From Nostoc sp. 106C (GTDB taxonomy: Bacteria; Cyanobacteriota; Cyanobacteriia; Cyanobacteriales; Nostocaceae): 64,000 nt of DNA. A model generated the notes under the pieces. It was not told the origin of the DNA. It saw only the letters and a program-made list of their open reading frames with translations, and did no database searches. How positions within the stretch are numbered: position 1 is the stretch's first letter; each line of letters starts with the position of its first letter. Location: assembly GCF_002154725.1 (NCBI RefSeq), contig NZ_MTAW01000104.1:1-64000 (forward strand), read 5' to 3'. The position numbers and the translations under genes are program-made. Below are positions 17,427-28,359 of this stretch, piece after piece.

Positions 17427-17777
17427 ATGCGCTTTCTTGCCAACGAGAACTTTCCCAGAGATGCTGTAGAAGCCCTACGACAGCAGGGGCACGATGTCGT
17501 TTGGATTCGCACTGATGCGCCTGGGATTGCAGATCCAGAGGTGTTGAACCGCGCTCAAACAGACGATCGCATTCTGCTAACCTTCGACAAGGACTTTGGT
17601 GAACTTGCCTTTCGTTCACAGTTACCTGCTACCAGTGGAATTATCCTGTTTCGGATTAAAGCTCCCTCTGGTGCAGTTGTGGCTCAAAAAGTTGCTACTG
17701 CGATCGCATCCCGAAATGATTGGGCAGGTCATTTCAGCGTGATTGAAGACGATCGCATCCGCATGAGACTCCTGTGA
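17427..17777 (+). CDS. DUF5615 (PIN-like) toxin
   Basis: PIN-like Mut7-C/DUF5615 protein, a predicted ribonuclease toxin of 116 residues. Acidic residues of the fold are visible: LANENFP near the N-terminus (conserved DE/NE position, here Asn-Glu), GHDVVWIRTDAPGIADPEVL, and DRILLTFDKDFGELAF with the conserved Asp pair. The first acidic position is N-E rather than the frequent D-E, which may or may not affect activity. Its last 80 bases are the parent of the decayed fragments on either side. Overlapping translation with the DUF433 antitoxin supports a functional type II module. Confidence 0.87.
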   Translation: MRFLANENFPRDAVEALRQQGHDVVWIRTDAPGIADPEVLNRAQTDDRILLTFDKDFGELAFRSQLPATSGIILFRIKAPSGAVVAQKVATAIASRNDWAGHFSVIEDDRIRMRLL

Positions 17778-17833
17778 AAACACCTGCTATTGATTTAGAA
17801 TCCTACTTCTTGAAAAGAACAAGCGATCGCTAA
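17776..17833. repeat. nagZ-tail direct repeat, copy B
   Basis: This 58-base unit starts one base before the last base of the toxin stop codon. It matches copy C at 55 of 58 positions by eye. On the minus strand it encodes exactly the NagZ ending LAIACSFQEVGF plus a stop codon, although no gene continues into it. Confidence 0.85.
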
Positions 17834-17846
17834 CTCAATGTATCCT

Positions 17847-17898
17847 GCGATCGCATCCCGAAACTATTAAGCAGGTGATTTCGGTGTGAGACTTTTAT
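17847..17898 (+). pseudogene. Second decayed toxin 3' end
   Basis: GCGATCGCATCCCGAAACTA...GCAGGTGATTTCGGTG...GAGACTTTTATGA corresponds to the intact toxin's end (from 17700) with an internal deletion of about 23 bases. It carries no start or upstream part. It is followed immediately by repeat copy C. Confidence 0.65.
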
Positions 17899-17956
17899 GA
17901 AAACACCTACTATTGATTTAAAATCCTACTTCTTGAAAAGAACAGGCGATCGCTAA
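17899..17956. repeat. nagZ-tail direct repeat, copy C (in the functional nagZ end)
   Basis: GAAAACACCTACTATTGATT...AACAGGCGATCGCTAA. The nagZ stop codon (17918-17920 on the minus strand) and its last dozen codons lie inside this copy. Confidence 0.85.
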
Positions 17957-19018
17957 TTCAGCGTGTTCTTTTAGCGTATCTCGCTCGAGAGTATGAACCA
18001 GATACTGGGGAGTGACAGCAAGTAGTTTATCGATTCTGTTCCTAGCTGCTGCTACTACTGATTCATCAAGGCTACCATTACTGAGAGAATCCGCAAAATC
18101 TTTAGCGATGTGATAGGTACGTTCCAGAGATGATGAATTAATGTTACGCGAGACAATAAACAAATCGCAGCCAGCATGAATTGCCCGCGCCACTGTACCT
18201 TTGTGGGTAAACATATCTGATACTGCTTTCATATCTAGGTCATCAGATACCACTACTCCCTGAAAACCCAGTTCTTCCCGCAGTATGGCGTTGAGAATGC
18301 CTTGGGAAAGAGTTGCTGGCACATCAGGATCTATTTTAGGAAACAGGATATGGGCCGTCATAATCAAAGGCACCTGTTCTGCAATTAAAGCTTTGAAGGG
18401 TATAAGTTCTCGATTTCGCAGATCTTCTGTAGACAGATGCAGTACTGGTAGTTCTAGATGGGAGTCCTGGCTGGTGTCACCATGTCCAGGGAAGTGCTTG
18501 GCACATCCAAGAATTCCTGACTCTTGAAGTCCGAGGTAGTATTCCCGCACTGCTTTGGCAGCAGTTTCGGGAGTCGTACCAAAGGCGCGAGGGCCAATGA
18601 CAGGATTTTGGGGATTAGAATAAATATCTGCTACAGGTGCCCAGGATATATTTATTCCCAGAGACTTGAGTTCTACTGCTGTGGCTTTTGCTACCTGACG
18701 CGATCGCGATTGCAACAGTGAGGCATGAGGAAAACGAGTAATTGGTAAAGGTGTACGCACGACCCGACCGCCTTCATGGTCTAGGGTAAAAAACATGGAA
18801 TCGCGTTCGGCGTATTGTCGTATCTGGTCGATCAACTCTCTAAAAGTTTGCAACCAAATTTCATAGGAAGTGCCATCCAAAAAGTTCTTCGCGAAAAAGA
18901 TTACCCCTATCGGTTGTAATTCACTAAGTGCCCGTTTATCGTCGTCACTTAATGTCGTGCCGGAAACACCGAGAATTAAATGATGCCCAAAGCCCTGGAG
19001 ATGCTGCGTTACTGACAT
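17918..19018 (-). CDS. nagZ: Glycoside hydrolase family 3 beta-N-acetylhexosaminidase (NagZ-like)
   Basis: GH3 N-terminal-domain enzyme that removes N-acetylglucosamine from peptidoglycan fragments during wall recycling. The family signature KHFPGHGDTSQDSHLELP is present in mid-protein, carrying the His/Asp loop that supplies the acid/base in NagZ. FTLDHEGGRVVR precedes it, and GVVVSDDLDMKAV supplies the nucleophile Asp. 366 residues, single-domain, the usual NagZ length. No signal peptide is visible, so the enzyme is probably cytosolic. Its last codons lie in a directly repeated segment shared with the neighbouring toxin-antitoxin array, and the encoded tail looks intact. Confidence 0.88.
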   Translation of the reverse strand: MSVTQHLQGFGHHLILGVSGTTLSDDDKRALSELQPIGVIFFAKNFLDGTSYEIWLQTFRELIDQIRQYAERDSMFFTLDHEGGRVVRTPLPITRFPHASLLQSRSRQVAKATAVELKSLGINISWAPVADIYSNPQNPVIGPRAFGTTPETAAKAVREYYLGLQESGILGCAKHFPGHGDTSQDSHLELPVLHLSTEDLRNRELIPFKALIAEQVPLIMTAHILFPKIDPDVPATLSQGILNAILREELGFQGVVVSDDLDMKAVSDMFTHKGTVARAIHAGCDLFIVSRNINSSSLERTYHIAKDFADSLSNGSLDESVVAAARNRIDKLLAVTPQYLVHTLERDTLKEHAELAIACSFQEVGF

Positions 19019-19151
19019 AACGTTTTACCTGTGGCTATCTATTCAATAGCATTTAATTTCTGATACCAGAGGTATGGTAATTGCTAGTAGCTATTTATGC
19101 AATCAGCTATTAGCAATCAGCCATGAGTAATTAGCAATAATCAAGACTCGA

Positions 19152-20387
19152 TTAAAAGTCAGAGACTAATGCCAGTTGTTTGGCAGGTTTGGGTTTTCCA
19201 GTTTTGGGGTTGGAAGCTTTCAAGGTCATTTTGGGTTTACTACTTTGCAAAATCACGGCTTCATAGGGCACTACCCCAGCAATTTCGCTATCGAGACAAC
19301 GCGCTGCTGCTTGTGATAGATCTAAGCTTCGAGGTGGAATATAAGGACCGCGATCGTTCACTCGCACAATTACAGCTTTTCTTGTTTTTAAATTTGTCAC
19401 CTGCAAATAAGTATTAAAGGGCAGGGATTTATGGGCTACTGTCAATTCATTTTGGTTGTATATCTCGCCGTTTGCTGTTAAACGTCCATGAAAATAGCCT
19501 CCATACCAAGAAGCTAACCCAGATATTTTGCTTGGAGAAGGGGTGACACCATACATTTCTCTCTGCCCTTCTACGAGTGTCAGCTTTGGTGCTTTGAATG
19601 CGGAACGCAGATTATTAATCCAATCAATTGCTAATAATTCACCACTTCTATGGAATCGTTGAGAAATCTGTTTTTCAATTCCCCATAAAAAGCGATTACC
19701 TGCCATTAACGCAGGTATACCATCTACTAAAGCAGGCCGTAATTGATGAGCATCTAAGTTGGGTGACTTAACTAAGGGCATTAAGCGTTGTTGCATTGAC
19801 TTTGCAGCAATTTCTGTGGGCAAAGTCGCAACTGGACGGTTATTTACCCAGACTTCATAGTTCGCTCGACCTCTATGAACAACCAATACTGGCAAGGAAG
19901 CAGACATAAAATTCTGCTCAACAGGATTAGCAAAGCGAAAGAAATCTTGCAGCGATCGCAGGATTTTATTCGGTAAAAAATCTCGATTTAAAGAGCCAGA
20001 GTTAATTATTCTTCCAGAAGACAACCCGCTAGATGTTTGTAAAATAGGTTGTTTTGATCCTATCTCTTCATCAAAACTACAAACCTGTTTTTTGCTATTT
20101 TTAACCGCTGTTTCCTTAGCATTTGGCGGTTGCTCTAGATTTGTTTTGTTTTCACTCTTTCCCCAATCTATTCTTAAGAATCTTGTAGGTAGTAACGTCG
20201 TGCTCCAAACATTTATCGACTGTTTAGGTTGCACAAACAATGGGCGATGCCTACTTACAAATTTTCCCAGATTGGCTGAAACTTTTGTTGGTAATACATT
20301 TGCTGTAATACTTGGTGGTAAGTTGTTGCTAAATGACAAAAAAGAACTAATCCAAGATGTCATGCAAAAAAATTCAAACAATATCAT
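19152..20387 (-). CDS. RlpA-like protein with double-psi beta-barrel domain
   Basis: Secreted or periplasmic protein of 411 residues. A hydrophobic N-terminal stretch (about residues 1-20) can act as signal or anchor. A long low-complexity linker follows. The C-terminal 120 residues form an RlpA double-psi beta-barrel: GLASWYGGYFHGRLTANGE, NELTVAHKSLPFNTYLQV and VRVNDRGPYIPPRSLDLSQAA. The last includes the Asp that, with a preceding His, makes the lytic transglycosylase site in RlpA. It therefore probably acts on glycan strands at division sites. A basic tail (SKPKMTLKASNPKTGKPKP) ends the protein. An alternative ATG lies eight codons in. Nothing resembling a SPOR domain follows. Confidence 0.8.
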   Translation of the reverse strand: MILFEFFCMTSWISSFLSFSNNLPPSITANVLPTKVSANLGKFVSRHRPLFVQPKQSINVWSTTLLPTRFLRIDWGKSENKTNLEQPPNAKETAVKNSKKQVCSFDEEIGSKQPILQTSSGLSSGRIINSGSLNRDFLPNKILRSLQDFFRFANPVEQNFMSASLPVLVVHRGRANYEVWVNNRPVATLPTEIAAKSMQQRLMPLVKSPNLDAHQLRPALVDGIPALMAGNRFLWGIEKQISQRFHRSGELLAIDWINNLRSAFKAPKLTLVEGQREMYGVTPSPSKISGLASWYGGYFHGRLTANGEIYNQNELTVAHKSLPFNTYLQVTNLKTRKAVIVRVNDRGPYIPPRSLDLSQAAARCLDSEIAGVVPYEAVILQSSKPKMTLKASNPKTGKPKPAKQLALVSDF

Positions 20388-21113
20388 GTCGGTTTAATGT
20401 CCAAGTAACTGCACAATTCAACAGTGCACCCCTGGTTTTGCTAAACAACATTTTTTGGCTACGAAATTAAAATTTTATTCTTTGAAACAGAAAAAAATCA
20501 GAAGATTTTTTTGGCAAAACACTGAGCGATCCCCAGCAGGGATCATCATATCTTGTTGTCAGTAAATAGACAAATAAAAGTTTTAGATATTGTTTTGAAT
20601 TATTAGCCTGTTTTAAATTTAAATTTTTTATAATTCACTTTCATCCCACAGAAAAAACGCATAATTATTTATTTAACAACAGCAAAAATACTTAAATATA
20701 AAATAAAAAAGTATTAATTTTTACGTAAAATATTTTATTTATAAAAATAAAATACACCCATAAGTGACCAGTAATCTTCACCAAATGGGAAATTTAGCGT
20801 GAAAACAAATTTCAGTAAATTGGTAAAAAATCAATCCAGGGTGTCTACACAACAAAGTAAGAGACTCAAATTAAAAGCTTTTAATTTTTAAATATGAGTT
20901 GCTTTAAATAAAAATAATCTGATTGAGTGAGACTTTTGGGATGAATCGGGTATAGCGAAAGACTTAAAACTAGTAGTGCTAAATAGTGATTTCACAGCCT
21001 ATTTAAAAGTTTTTTTGGGAAGCGATCGCACAATCGCTGCGAAATGTAACAGATTGCAACGTATAATGAGAACGGCAAAATGACTAAGAAATCTTGAAGA
21101 GCAGTAGGGTTAA
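20388..21113. other. AT-rich intergenic region between rlpA and crtP
   Basis: The 726 bases are strongly AT-rich (long A/T runs at 20560-20760) and lie between divergent genes, so they must hold both promoters. A short GATCCC/GGGATC hairpin occurs near 20527-20543. I see no convincing coding frame or tRNA. A GCGATCGC and a purine-rich AGAGCAGTAGGG lie close to the crtP start. Confidence 0.5.
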
Positions 21114-23469
<2,356 letters not shown>

Positions 23470-23530
23470 AGTTTAGTCAATAGTCACGAGTTAATAGGCC
23501 AAAGTCAATAGTTCCAGAGCTTTTGACCAA

Positions 23531-23557
23531 TGACTACTGACTACTGACTACTGACTA
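23531..23557. repeat. Heptamer short tandem repeat TGACTAC
   Basis: Three perfect TGACTAC units plus six bases of a fourth, between crtB and the serine tRNA. This is a typical Nostocales short tandem repeat; the preceding bases (about 23470-23530) look like degenerate versions. Confidence 0.85.
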
Positions 23558-23610
23558 AAAGATGTTTGACTTCTCTGAATCTATCTGCTATCATTGTTAT
23601 TCGTGACCCA

Positions 23611-23702
23611 GGAGAGGTGGCTGAGTGGTCGAAAGCGGCAGATTGCTAATCTGTTGTACGGCAGGCAACTCCGTACCGAGGGTTCGAATCCCTCCCTCTC
23701 CG
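23611..23702 (+). tRNA. tRNA-Ser (anticodon GCT)
   Basis: A 92-base serine tRNA with the long variable arm of its class. The acceptor stem GGAGAGG pairs with CCTCTCC and the discriminator is G. The anticodon stem-loop is CAGATTGCTAATCTG with GCT in the loop. The variable arm follows (GTACGG/CCGTAC), then GGGTTCGAATCCC as T-arm. No CCA is encoded. It reads AGC and AGU codons. Confidence 0.95.
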
Positions 23703-23894
23703 TTTTCCAAGATTTAAAATATCAACGAATATTCTATTTTTAGAGTTAGGTATTAATTTAGGTGTAGATCCTTCTATATCTTCAGGGGGATGATATTATT
23801 TATCCTTTGGAGTCTGTTAAGATCGACCTAACCTGAAAATATAGTTAAAGTCTTACTTTCAGGCTCCTAAAGATTAGAGGAGTGAAAGTAATTT

Positions 23895-25223
23895 ATGCAA
23901 AGAATTAGTACTGCCTTAGCCTTAAGTGTGGCTACCCTAGCAGCAGGTTTCTTTTTAGGGGCTTGTAGTGATAGTGCTACTAACGCGAATAACACAGGTA
24001 ACACTCAAAGTTCTGCCACCCCGGCAGCTAACTCAACTACCACAAGCAGCAATGCTAAGGGGTTGAAAATTGGCTCCTTGCTACCAACAACTGGCGACTT
24101 AGCATCTATCGGGCAACAGATGGTGGGTTCAGTTCCCCTACTCGTTGACACAGTTAATGCTTGTGGTGGAGTTAACGGTGAACCAGTGACCTTAGTACCA
24201 GTAGACGATCAAACAGATCCTAAAGCAGGCGCAGCTGGTATGACCAAACTAGCGACCTTAGATAAGGTTGCTGGTGTAGTGGGTTCTTTTGCCAGTAGTG
24301 TTTCCACTGCCGCTGTCTCTGTTGCCACACCAAATAAAGTGATGCTGGTTTCTCCAGGTAGTACCAGCCCTGTATTTACCGAAAAGGCTCAAAAAGGTGA
24401 CTTTAAAGGCTTTTGGGCGCGTACTGCTCCCCCAGATACCTACCAAGCACTAGCCTTAGCCCAACTTGCCAAGAAAAAAGGATTTAAGCGCGTTTCCACA
24501 GTAGTTATTAATAACGACTACGGCGTTGGTTTTGAAAAAGCATTTGTGCAAACTTTTGAAAAGTTAGGTGGAACCGTAGTTAATAAAGACAAACCCGTTC
24601 GGTACGACCCTAAAGCTCAAACATTTGACACCGAAGCTGCGGCGGCTTTTGCTGGTAAACCAGATGCAGTGCTGGCAGTGCTGTATGCCGAGACAGGTAG
24701 TTTGTTTCTCAAAGCTGCTTACCAACAAGGCTTGACTAAAGGAGTGCAAATTCTACTGACAGATGGCGTCAAAGCGCCTACCTTTCCAGATCAAGTTGGT
24801 AAAGCTAGCGACGGCAAGTATATTTTAACCGGAGCGATCGGTACTGTACCTGGTTCTGATGGGAAAGCTTTGGAAGGATTTAACAAGCTATGGAAAGATA
24901 AAAAGGGTGGTTCTCCAGGAGAATATGCTCCTCAAGCTTGGGATGCGGCCGCTTTATTAGTATTAGCGGCACAAGCCGCCAAGGAAAACACAGGCGTTGG
25001 CATCGCCAATAAAATTCGAGAAGTTTCTGCTGGGTCGGGTACAGAAGTTACCGATGTTTGCGAGGGGCTAAAATTACTGAAAGAAGGTAAAAAAATTAAC
25101 TACCAGGGAGCCAGTGGCAACGTTGATGTTGACGCTAATGGTGATGTCGTTGGTGTCTACGATGTTTGGACTGTTGGGGATGATGGCAAAATCAAGGTGA
25201 TTGATAAAGTTAGTCCTAAATAG
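23895..25223 (+). CDS. ABC transporter substrate-binding lipoprotein, branched-chain amino-acid (LivJ/NatB-like) type
   Basis: Periplasmic ligand-binding protein of the Leu/Ile/Val type-I fold (442 residues). The N-terminus is a lipoprotein signal with lipobox LGAC (Cys24), followed by a Ser/Thr/Asn-rich linker. The mature domain has LKIGSLLPTTGDLASIGQQM, PVDDQTDPKAG, VAGVVGSFAS and the hinge region FTEKAQKGDFKGFWARTAPPDTYQA. It is likely the receptor for neutral or branched-chain amino acids. No permease or ATPase genes are next to it, so it must serve a transporter encoded elsewhere. GAGGAG, about 13 bases before the ATG at 23895, is a plausible ribosome site. Confidence 0.87.
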   Translation: MQRISTALALSVATLAAGFFLGACSDSATNANNTGNTQSSATPAANSTTTSSNAKGLKIGSLLPTTGDLASIGQQMVGSVPLLVDTVNACGGVNGEPVTLVPVDDQTDPKAGAAGMTKLATLDKVAGVVGSFASSVSTAAVSVATPNKVMLVSPGSTSPVFTEKAQKGDFKGFWARTAPPDTYQALALAQLAKKKGFKRVSTVVINNDYGVGFEKAFVQTFEKLGGTVVNKDKPVRYDPKAQTFDTEAAAAFAGKPDAVLAVLYAETGSLFLKAAYQQGLTKGVQILLTDGVKAPTFPDQVGKASDGKYILTGAIGTVPGSDGKALEGFNKLWKDKKGGSPGEYAPQAWDAAALLVLAAQAAKENTGVGIANKIREVSAGSGTEVTDVCEGLKLLKEGKKINYQGASGNVDVDANGDVVGVYDVWTVGDDGKIKVIDKVSPK

Positions 25224-25264
25224 GTTGTAAATTTAACCTTTTACAAAAGTCGATTCTAGAAAAA

Positions 25265-25372
25265 TAAAACCACAGATAAACAACGGACAGTTTGCTCAAG
25301 TCGGCAAAGCCGCCCAGGCAACTGTCCTCCCGATGAATACGGATTTTATTGGTGTTTATCTGTGGTTGCAAA
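25265..25372. repeat. Interspersed inverted repeat (CCACAGATAAAC ... GTTTATCTGTGG)
   Basis: AACCACAGATAAACAACGG at the left and GGTGTTTATCTGTGGTT at the right form outer arms around a GC-rich module (CGGCAAAGCCGCCCAGG). It is the same mosaic type as the elements near 50330 and 55530. Confidence 0.65.
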
Positions 25373-25452
25373 TCAGAAATCAGAATTTGTGCAAAATGTC
25401 GGATGAGTGCTAACGGAAAAATACTTACTATTGAGCACTCACTACTATGCTT

Positions 25453-26283
25453 TTAGAAACCACTGAAGTTATAACCAACTCCTACCAACAAACCTATATC
25501 GGTATTGTCAAAAAAGCCAGCATTGACGGCAGCGGTGGCCGTAAATTGGGAAGTCAGTGGGAAATCAACACCACCAGTTATTAAAAAGGCAGCTTCAGAA
25601 TTATCGCCTGTTTTAAAGGCTGCACCTGCGCCAATGTAGGGTGCAATTGGTAACGGTTCGCTAAATGGATCTGCTACCTGTTGGAAGTTAAAGTCATAGG
25701 TGAGGGGCACTAAAATTGTGGTATTGTCACCTAATACTGCTGATGGTCTCACTGAAAAAGTATTTGTCAGGCCTACTTTGCTAATGACCGCAAAGTTACC
25801 ATCACCTAAAGCTGAGTCACTACCACTCAAACCAATGTTACCAGCAACACCAATATAGCTTCTACCTCCACGAGTAGGTCTACCTGGGTCGATATCTGCT
25901 TGTGCCACTGTAGAAGCAGATGGTTGAGAAGTAGACTGTTGAGAAGTAGGTTCTGGGTTTTGAGTTACAAACCCAGCCGCTGAAGTCATTGCTGTACCTG
26001 GAACAGGTGTAATTATACGAGTAGCAGTTTCCTGTGTTGCAGCATTAGGGAACTGCTGCTTAACTGCTAAATTTTCAGTTTCACTGGGTAGTGTTTGACT
26101 TGTCGCCTCTATTTCAGTACCTATTTGCTTCGGAGACTCTACAGTTGTAGTAGCCTCGCTTAACTGCTGATTGCTTGATGTGTCTACTGTTTGGGCTAAG
26201 GTAGGTAAGCTAGTGCCTAAAATGGCTATAGCTGCTAAAGTGGGCAGCCAAAAAACAGTTTTACGAAGAAAAATAGTATTCAC
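25453..26283 (-). CDS. Secreted outer-membrane beta-barrel-like protein
   Basis: From the GTG at 26283, supported by AGGAG six bases upstream, the 276-residue product begins with a clear signal peptide (MNTIFLRKTVFWLPTLAAIAI... ending PTLAQ). Earlier in-frame starts would bury this signal. A Ser/Thr/Gln-rich linker follows to about residue 130. The C-terminal half alternates Gly and aromatic residues in beta strands (RSYIGVAGNIGLSG, PIAPYIGAGAAF, DIGLLVGVGYNFSGF) and ends in Phe, as outer-membrane barrels often do. Probably a small barrel or opacity-type protein. Function unknown. Confidence 0.7.
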   Translation of the reverse strand: MNTIFLRKTVFWLPTLAAIAILGTSLPTLAQTVDTSSNQQLSEATTTVESPKQIGTEIEATSQTLPSETENLAVKQQFPNAATQETATRIITPVPGTAMTSAAGFVTQNPEPTSQQSTSQPSASTVAQADIDPGRPTRGGRSYIGVAGNIGLSGSDSALGDGNFAVISKVGLTNTFSVRPSAVLGDNTTILVPLTYDFNFQQVADPFSEPLPIAPYIGAGAAFKTGDNSEAAFLITGGVDFPLTSQFTATAAVNAGFFDNTDIGLLVGVGYNFSGF

Positions 26284-26676
26284 ATTCACTCCTGACAGAA
26301 TATTGCCACACATAGATAAAGGTTTTTTGTGTTGACTCAAGAAACCTTAGCAATATTCAACCATTTAACACGAAAAAATTCATTCTTACATCCTGTATTT
26401 AACGGAATTAGCTAGCATTTGAGCCTCAGGAGTAGTGCAAAAATCGACTTCTGAATACAGCACTATCAGCGCTGGTTATAAATGCTTATAAACCTCGTCC
26501 ATTTTGAAACCTGGAGTAGTGTGGGCCGGAAAGCCCGCTATGAAGAGCAGAGAGCAAGATGCTCTCACTACTTTTAAAACTATGGTTCTCAAAAAAGATG
26601 TAGTTTAGTTTTGAAATTAGCTTCAATTAAAAACTTACTTCGCTGCGCGAAATTCTGCGCAGCGCTATAAGAGTCC
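26284..26676. other. Intergenic region with small hairpins
   Basis: The 393 bases before the beta-barrel gene contain its promoter side. They also contain GGGCCGGAAAGCCC and GAGAGCAAGATGCTCTC, two short hairpins at about 26523-26536 and 26547-26563, within text of the interspersed-repeat type. No gene seen. Confidence 0.4.
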
Positions 26677-27618
26677 CTATTGCAAACTACCGACAGCTTC
26701 GGTAATTAGCTTTGAGATAAAAGGTAAAATAGCTCGGTTTTTAGCGTTGGCTTTGCCTTCAGTAAATACTACTAAAAGGTAAGGATGGCGATCGCGGATT
26801 TCAATGTATGCTGCATCATGGCGCACTTGACTTGTCCAACCAGCCTTTGACCAAAGTTGAGCATCTTGAGGAAGTCCACCTCCCAAAAAACCCGTTACTT
26901 GGTCTTCTTCAACATCTGTAGGTAAATCGTCAGGCTTAAGGCTGCGTTTGAGCAAAGCCATCATTGCTTGCGATCGCGCACTTGAAACGGCTACTCCGCC
27001 AACAATACTATGTAACAATCGAGCGATCGCATTTGTGGTCAGCATATTGCGATTTTCTAGCATTTCTCCATAAAATGCTCTCTCTCTGCCATAAGGGCCA
27101 TCACCCCAAGTTTTTTGGCAGACGTTAATCGTCTCCATTTCTTCCCAACCTAAAGACTGAAAATAGCGGTTGACAAAATTACGTTGCGATTTCCAAGTTT
27201 CAAAGGGGCCGGGGGGTAATTCTGGCCCGGAAGTTGTGCCAGTCAGCACATCCACAACCAAGCTGGTAGCATCGTTGCTGGAGTCTACAATCATATCGCG
27301 GATAGCTTTTTCCAAATCTTTGGAAGTTGTTACCATGCTTTTCTCTAGCCATTCGTGAATTGCTACCAGGTAAAACAACTTCACCACACTGGCTGGGTAG
27401 ATCCTCTCCACACCGCGATAAGTAAAACCACGTACAGAATGGTTCCAAAAGGCATCTGGAGTTAAGGCTCCACCAGTATTTACTAGTACAGGCGGATCGT
27501 AGACAATCCAAGTCAGAGCAATTTGGTTCCGCGCTAATGTAGGAAATGCTGCCCAAGTTGCTTCTAAAATACTTAACCCTAGATTTTCGAGTTGTTCGTC
27601 TTTTCGGAAGAAAATCAT
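26677..27618 (-). CDS. Serine hydrolase of the class A beta-lactamase/PBP fold
   Basis: 313-residue protein of the penicillin-recognising serine hydrolase superfamily. The catalytic triad motifs are SVVK (Ser77 to Lys80, in YPASVVKLFYLV), SSN (about residue 113-115, in VDSSNDATSLVVD) and a KxG variant SKAGWTS near residue 260. No signal peptide is visible, which is unusual for a wall enzyme and suggests a cytosolic or differently exported protein. It probably hydrolyses peptides or beta-lactam-like substrates. It starts divergently only 22 bases from the NlpC/P60 peptidase, so the two genes share a regulatory region. Confidence 0.8.
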   Translation of the reverse strand: MIFFRKDEQLENLGLSILEATWAAFPTLARNQIALTWIVYDPPVLVNTGGALTPDAFWNHSVRGFTYRGVERIYPASVVKLFYLVAIHEWLEKSMVTTSKDLEKAIRDMIVDSSNDATSLVVDVLTGTTSGPELPPGPFETWKSQRNFVNRYFQSLGWEEMETINVCQKTWGDGPYGRERAFYGEMLENRNMLTTNAIARLLHSIVGGVAVSSARSQAMMALLKRSLKPDDLPTDVEEDQVTGFLGGGLPQDAQLWSKAGWTSQVRHDAAYIEIRDRHPYLLVVFTEGKANAKNRAILPFISKLITEAVGSLQ

Positions 27619-27640
27619 ATTTAGTTATTAACCTTACAGA

Positions 27641-28345
27641 ATGCTCTCTAATCCAAAATCCATCATCCAAAATCTCTCAGCGGCTGAGTACAATTGTCTC
27701 GCTGACCTAAACTTATATGATTCTCCTGAATGTACGCGCCTGGCAACTCAAGCCGCTTCTGGGCGACATCTGCGGGTAACATCAAATCATCAGGATGCAG
27801 CTGTTGAGGTGTATTTGTGTGAAGATGACTATCCAGGGTGGGTGTCTCTTGCTGATGTGGGTTTATTACAAAGAGCTACTTTACCCTATCGGGCGACAAT
27901 ATTTTCTGAATCTGAGATTAAAAAACTGCTACCAGAGGTCATCGCCTTTACTCACAAAGCGATGCAACAATCAAATTATTACCTTTGGGGTGGTACGGTG
28001 GGGCCAAATTACGATTGTTCTGGGTTGATGCAAGCGGCTTTTGTGTCTGTGGGTATTTGGCTACCTAGAGATGCTTATCAACAGGAAGCTTTTACGCAAC
28101 CAATTAGTATTGCAGAATTAGAACCAGGAGATTTGATATTTTTTGGCACTCCTCAAAAAGCAACTCATGTCGGACTCTATTTAGGAGATGGTTGCTATAT
28201 CCATAGTTCGGGGAAAGATAAGGGACGAAATGGAATCGGGATTGACCGACTATCGGAACAGGGAGATGAGGTGAGTCGGTCATATTATCAGCAGCTGCGC
28301 GGTGCTGGCAGAGTTATCAAGAGTTACGAACCACAGAGACGCTGA
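27641..28345 (+). CDS. NlpC/P60 gamma-D-glutamyl-diamino-acid endopeptidase (C40)
   Basis: Cysteine peptidase that cleaves between D-Glu and diaminopimelate in free muropeptides during wall recycling. An N-terminal SH3-type domain (about residues 15-80) precedes the C40 domain. The catalytic residues are Cys126 (NYDCSGLMQAAF), His176 (ATHVGLYLG) and His188 (YIHSSG). These numbers agree, as far as I recall, with the structurally solved Nostoc punctiforme and Anabaena variabilis enzymes. 234 residues and no signal peptide, which fits a cytosolic recycling enzyme. It is divergent from the serine hydrolase; the GT2 gene starts 14 bases after its stop. Confidence 0.9.
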   Translation: MLSNPKSIIQNLSAAEYNCLADLNLYDSPECTRLATQAASGRHLRVTSNHQDAAVEVYLCEDDYPGWVSLADVGLLQRATLPYRATIFSESEIKKLLPEVIAFTHKAMQQSNYYLWGGTVGPNYDCSGLMQAAFVSVGIWLPRDAYQQEAFTQPISIAELEPGDLIFFGTPQKATHVGLYLGDGCYIHSSGKDKGRNGIGIDRLSEQGDEVSRSYYQQLRGAGRVIKSYEPQRR

Positions 28346-28359
28346 GGACGCAAAGGAAT

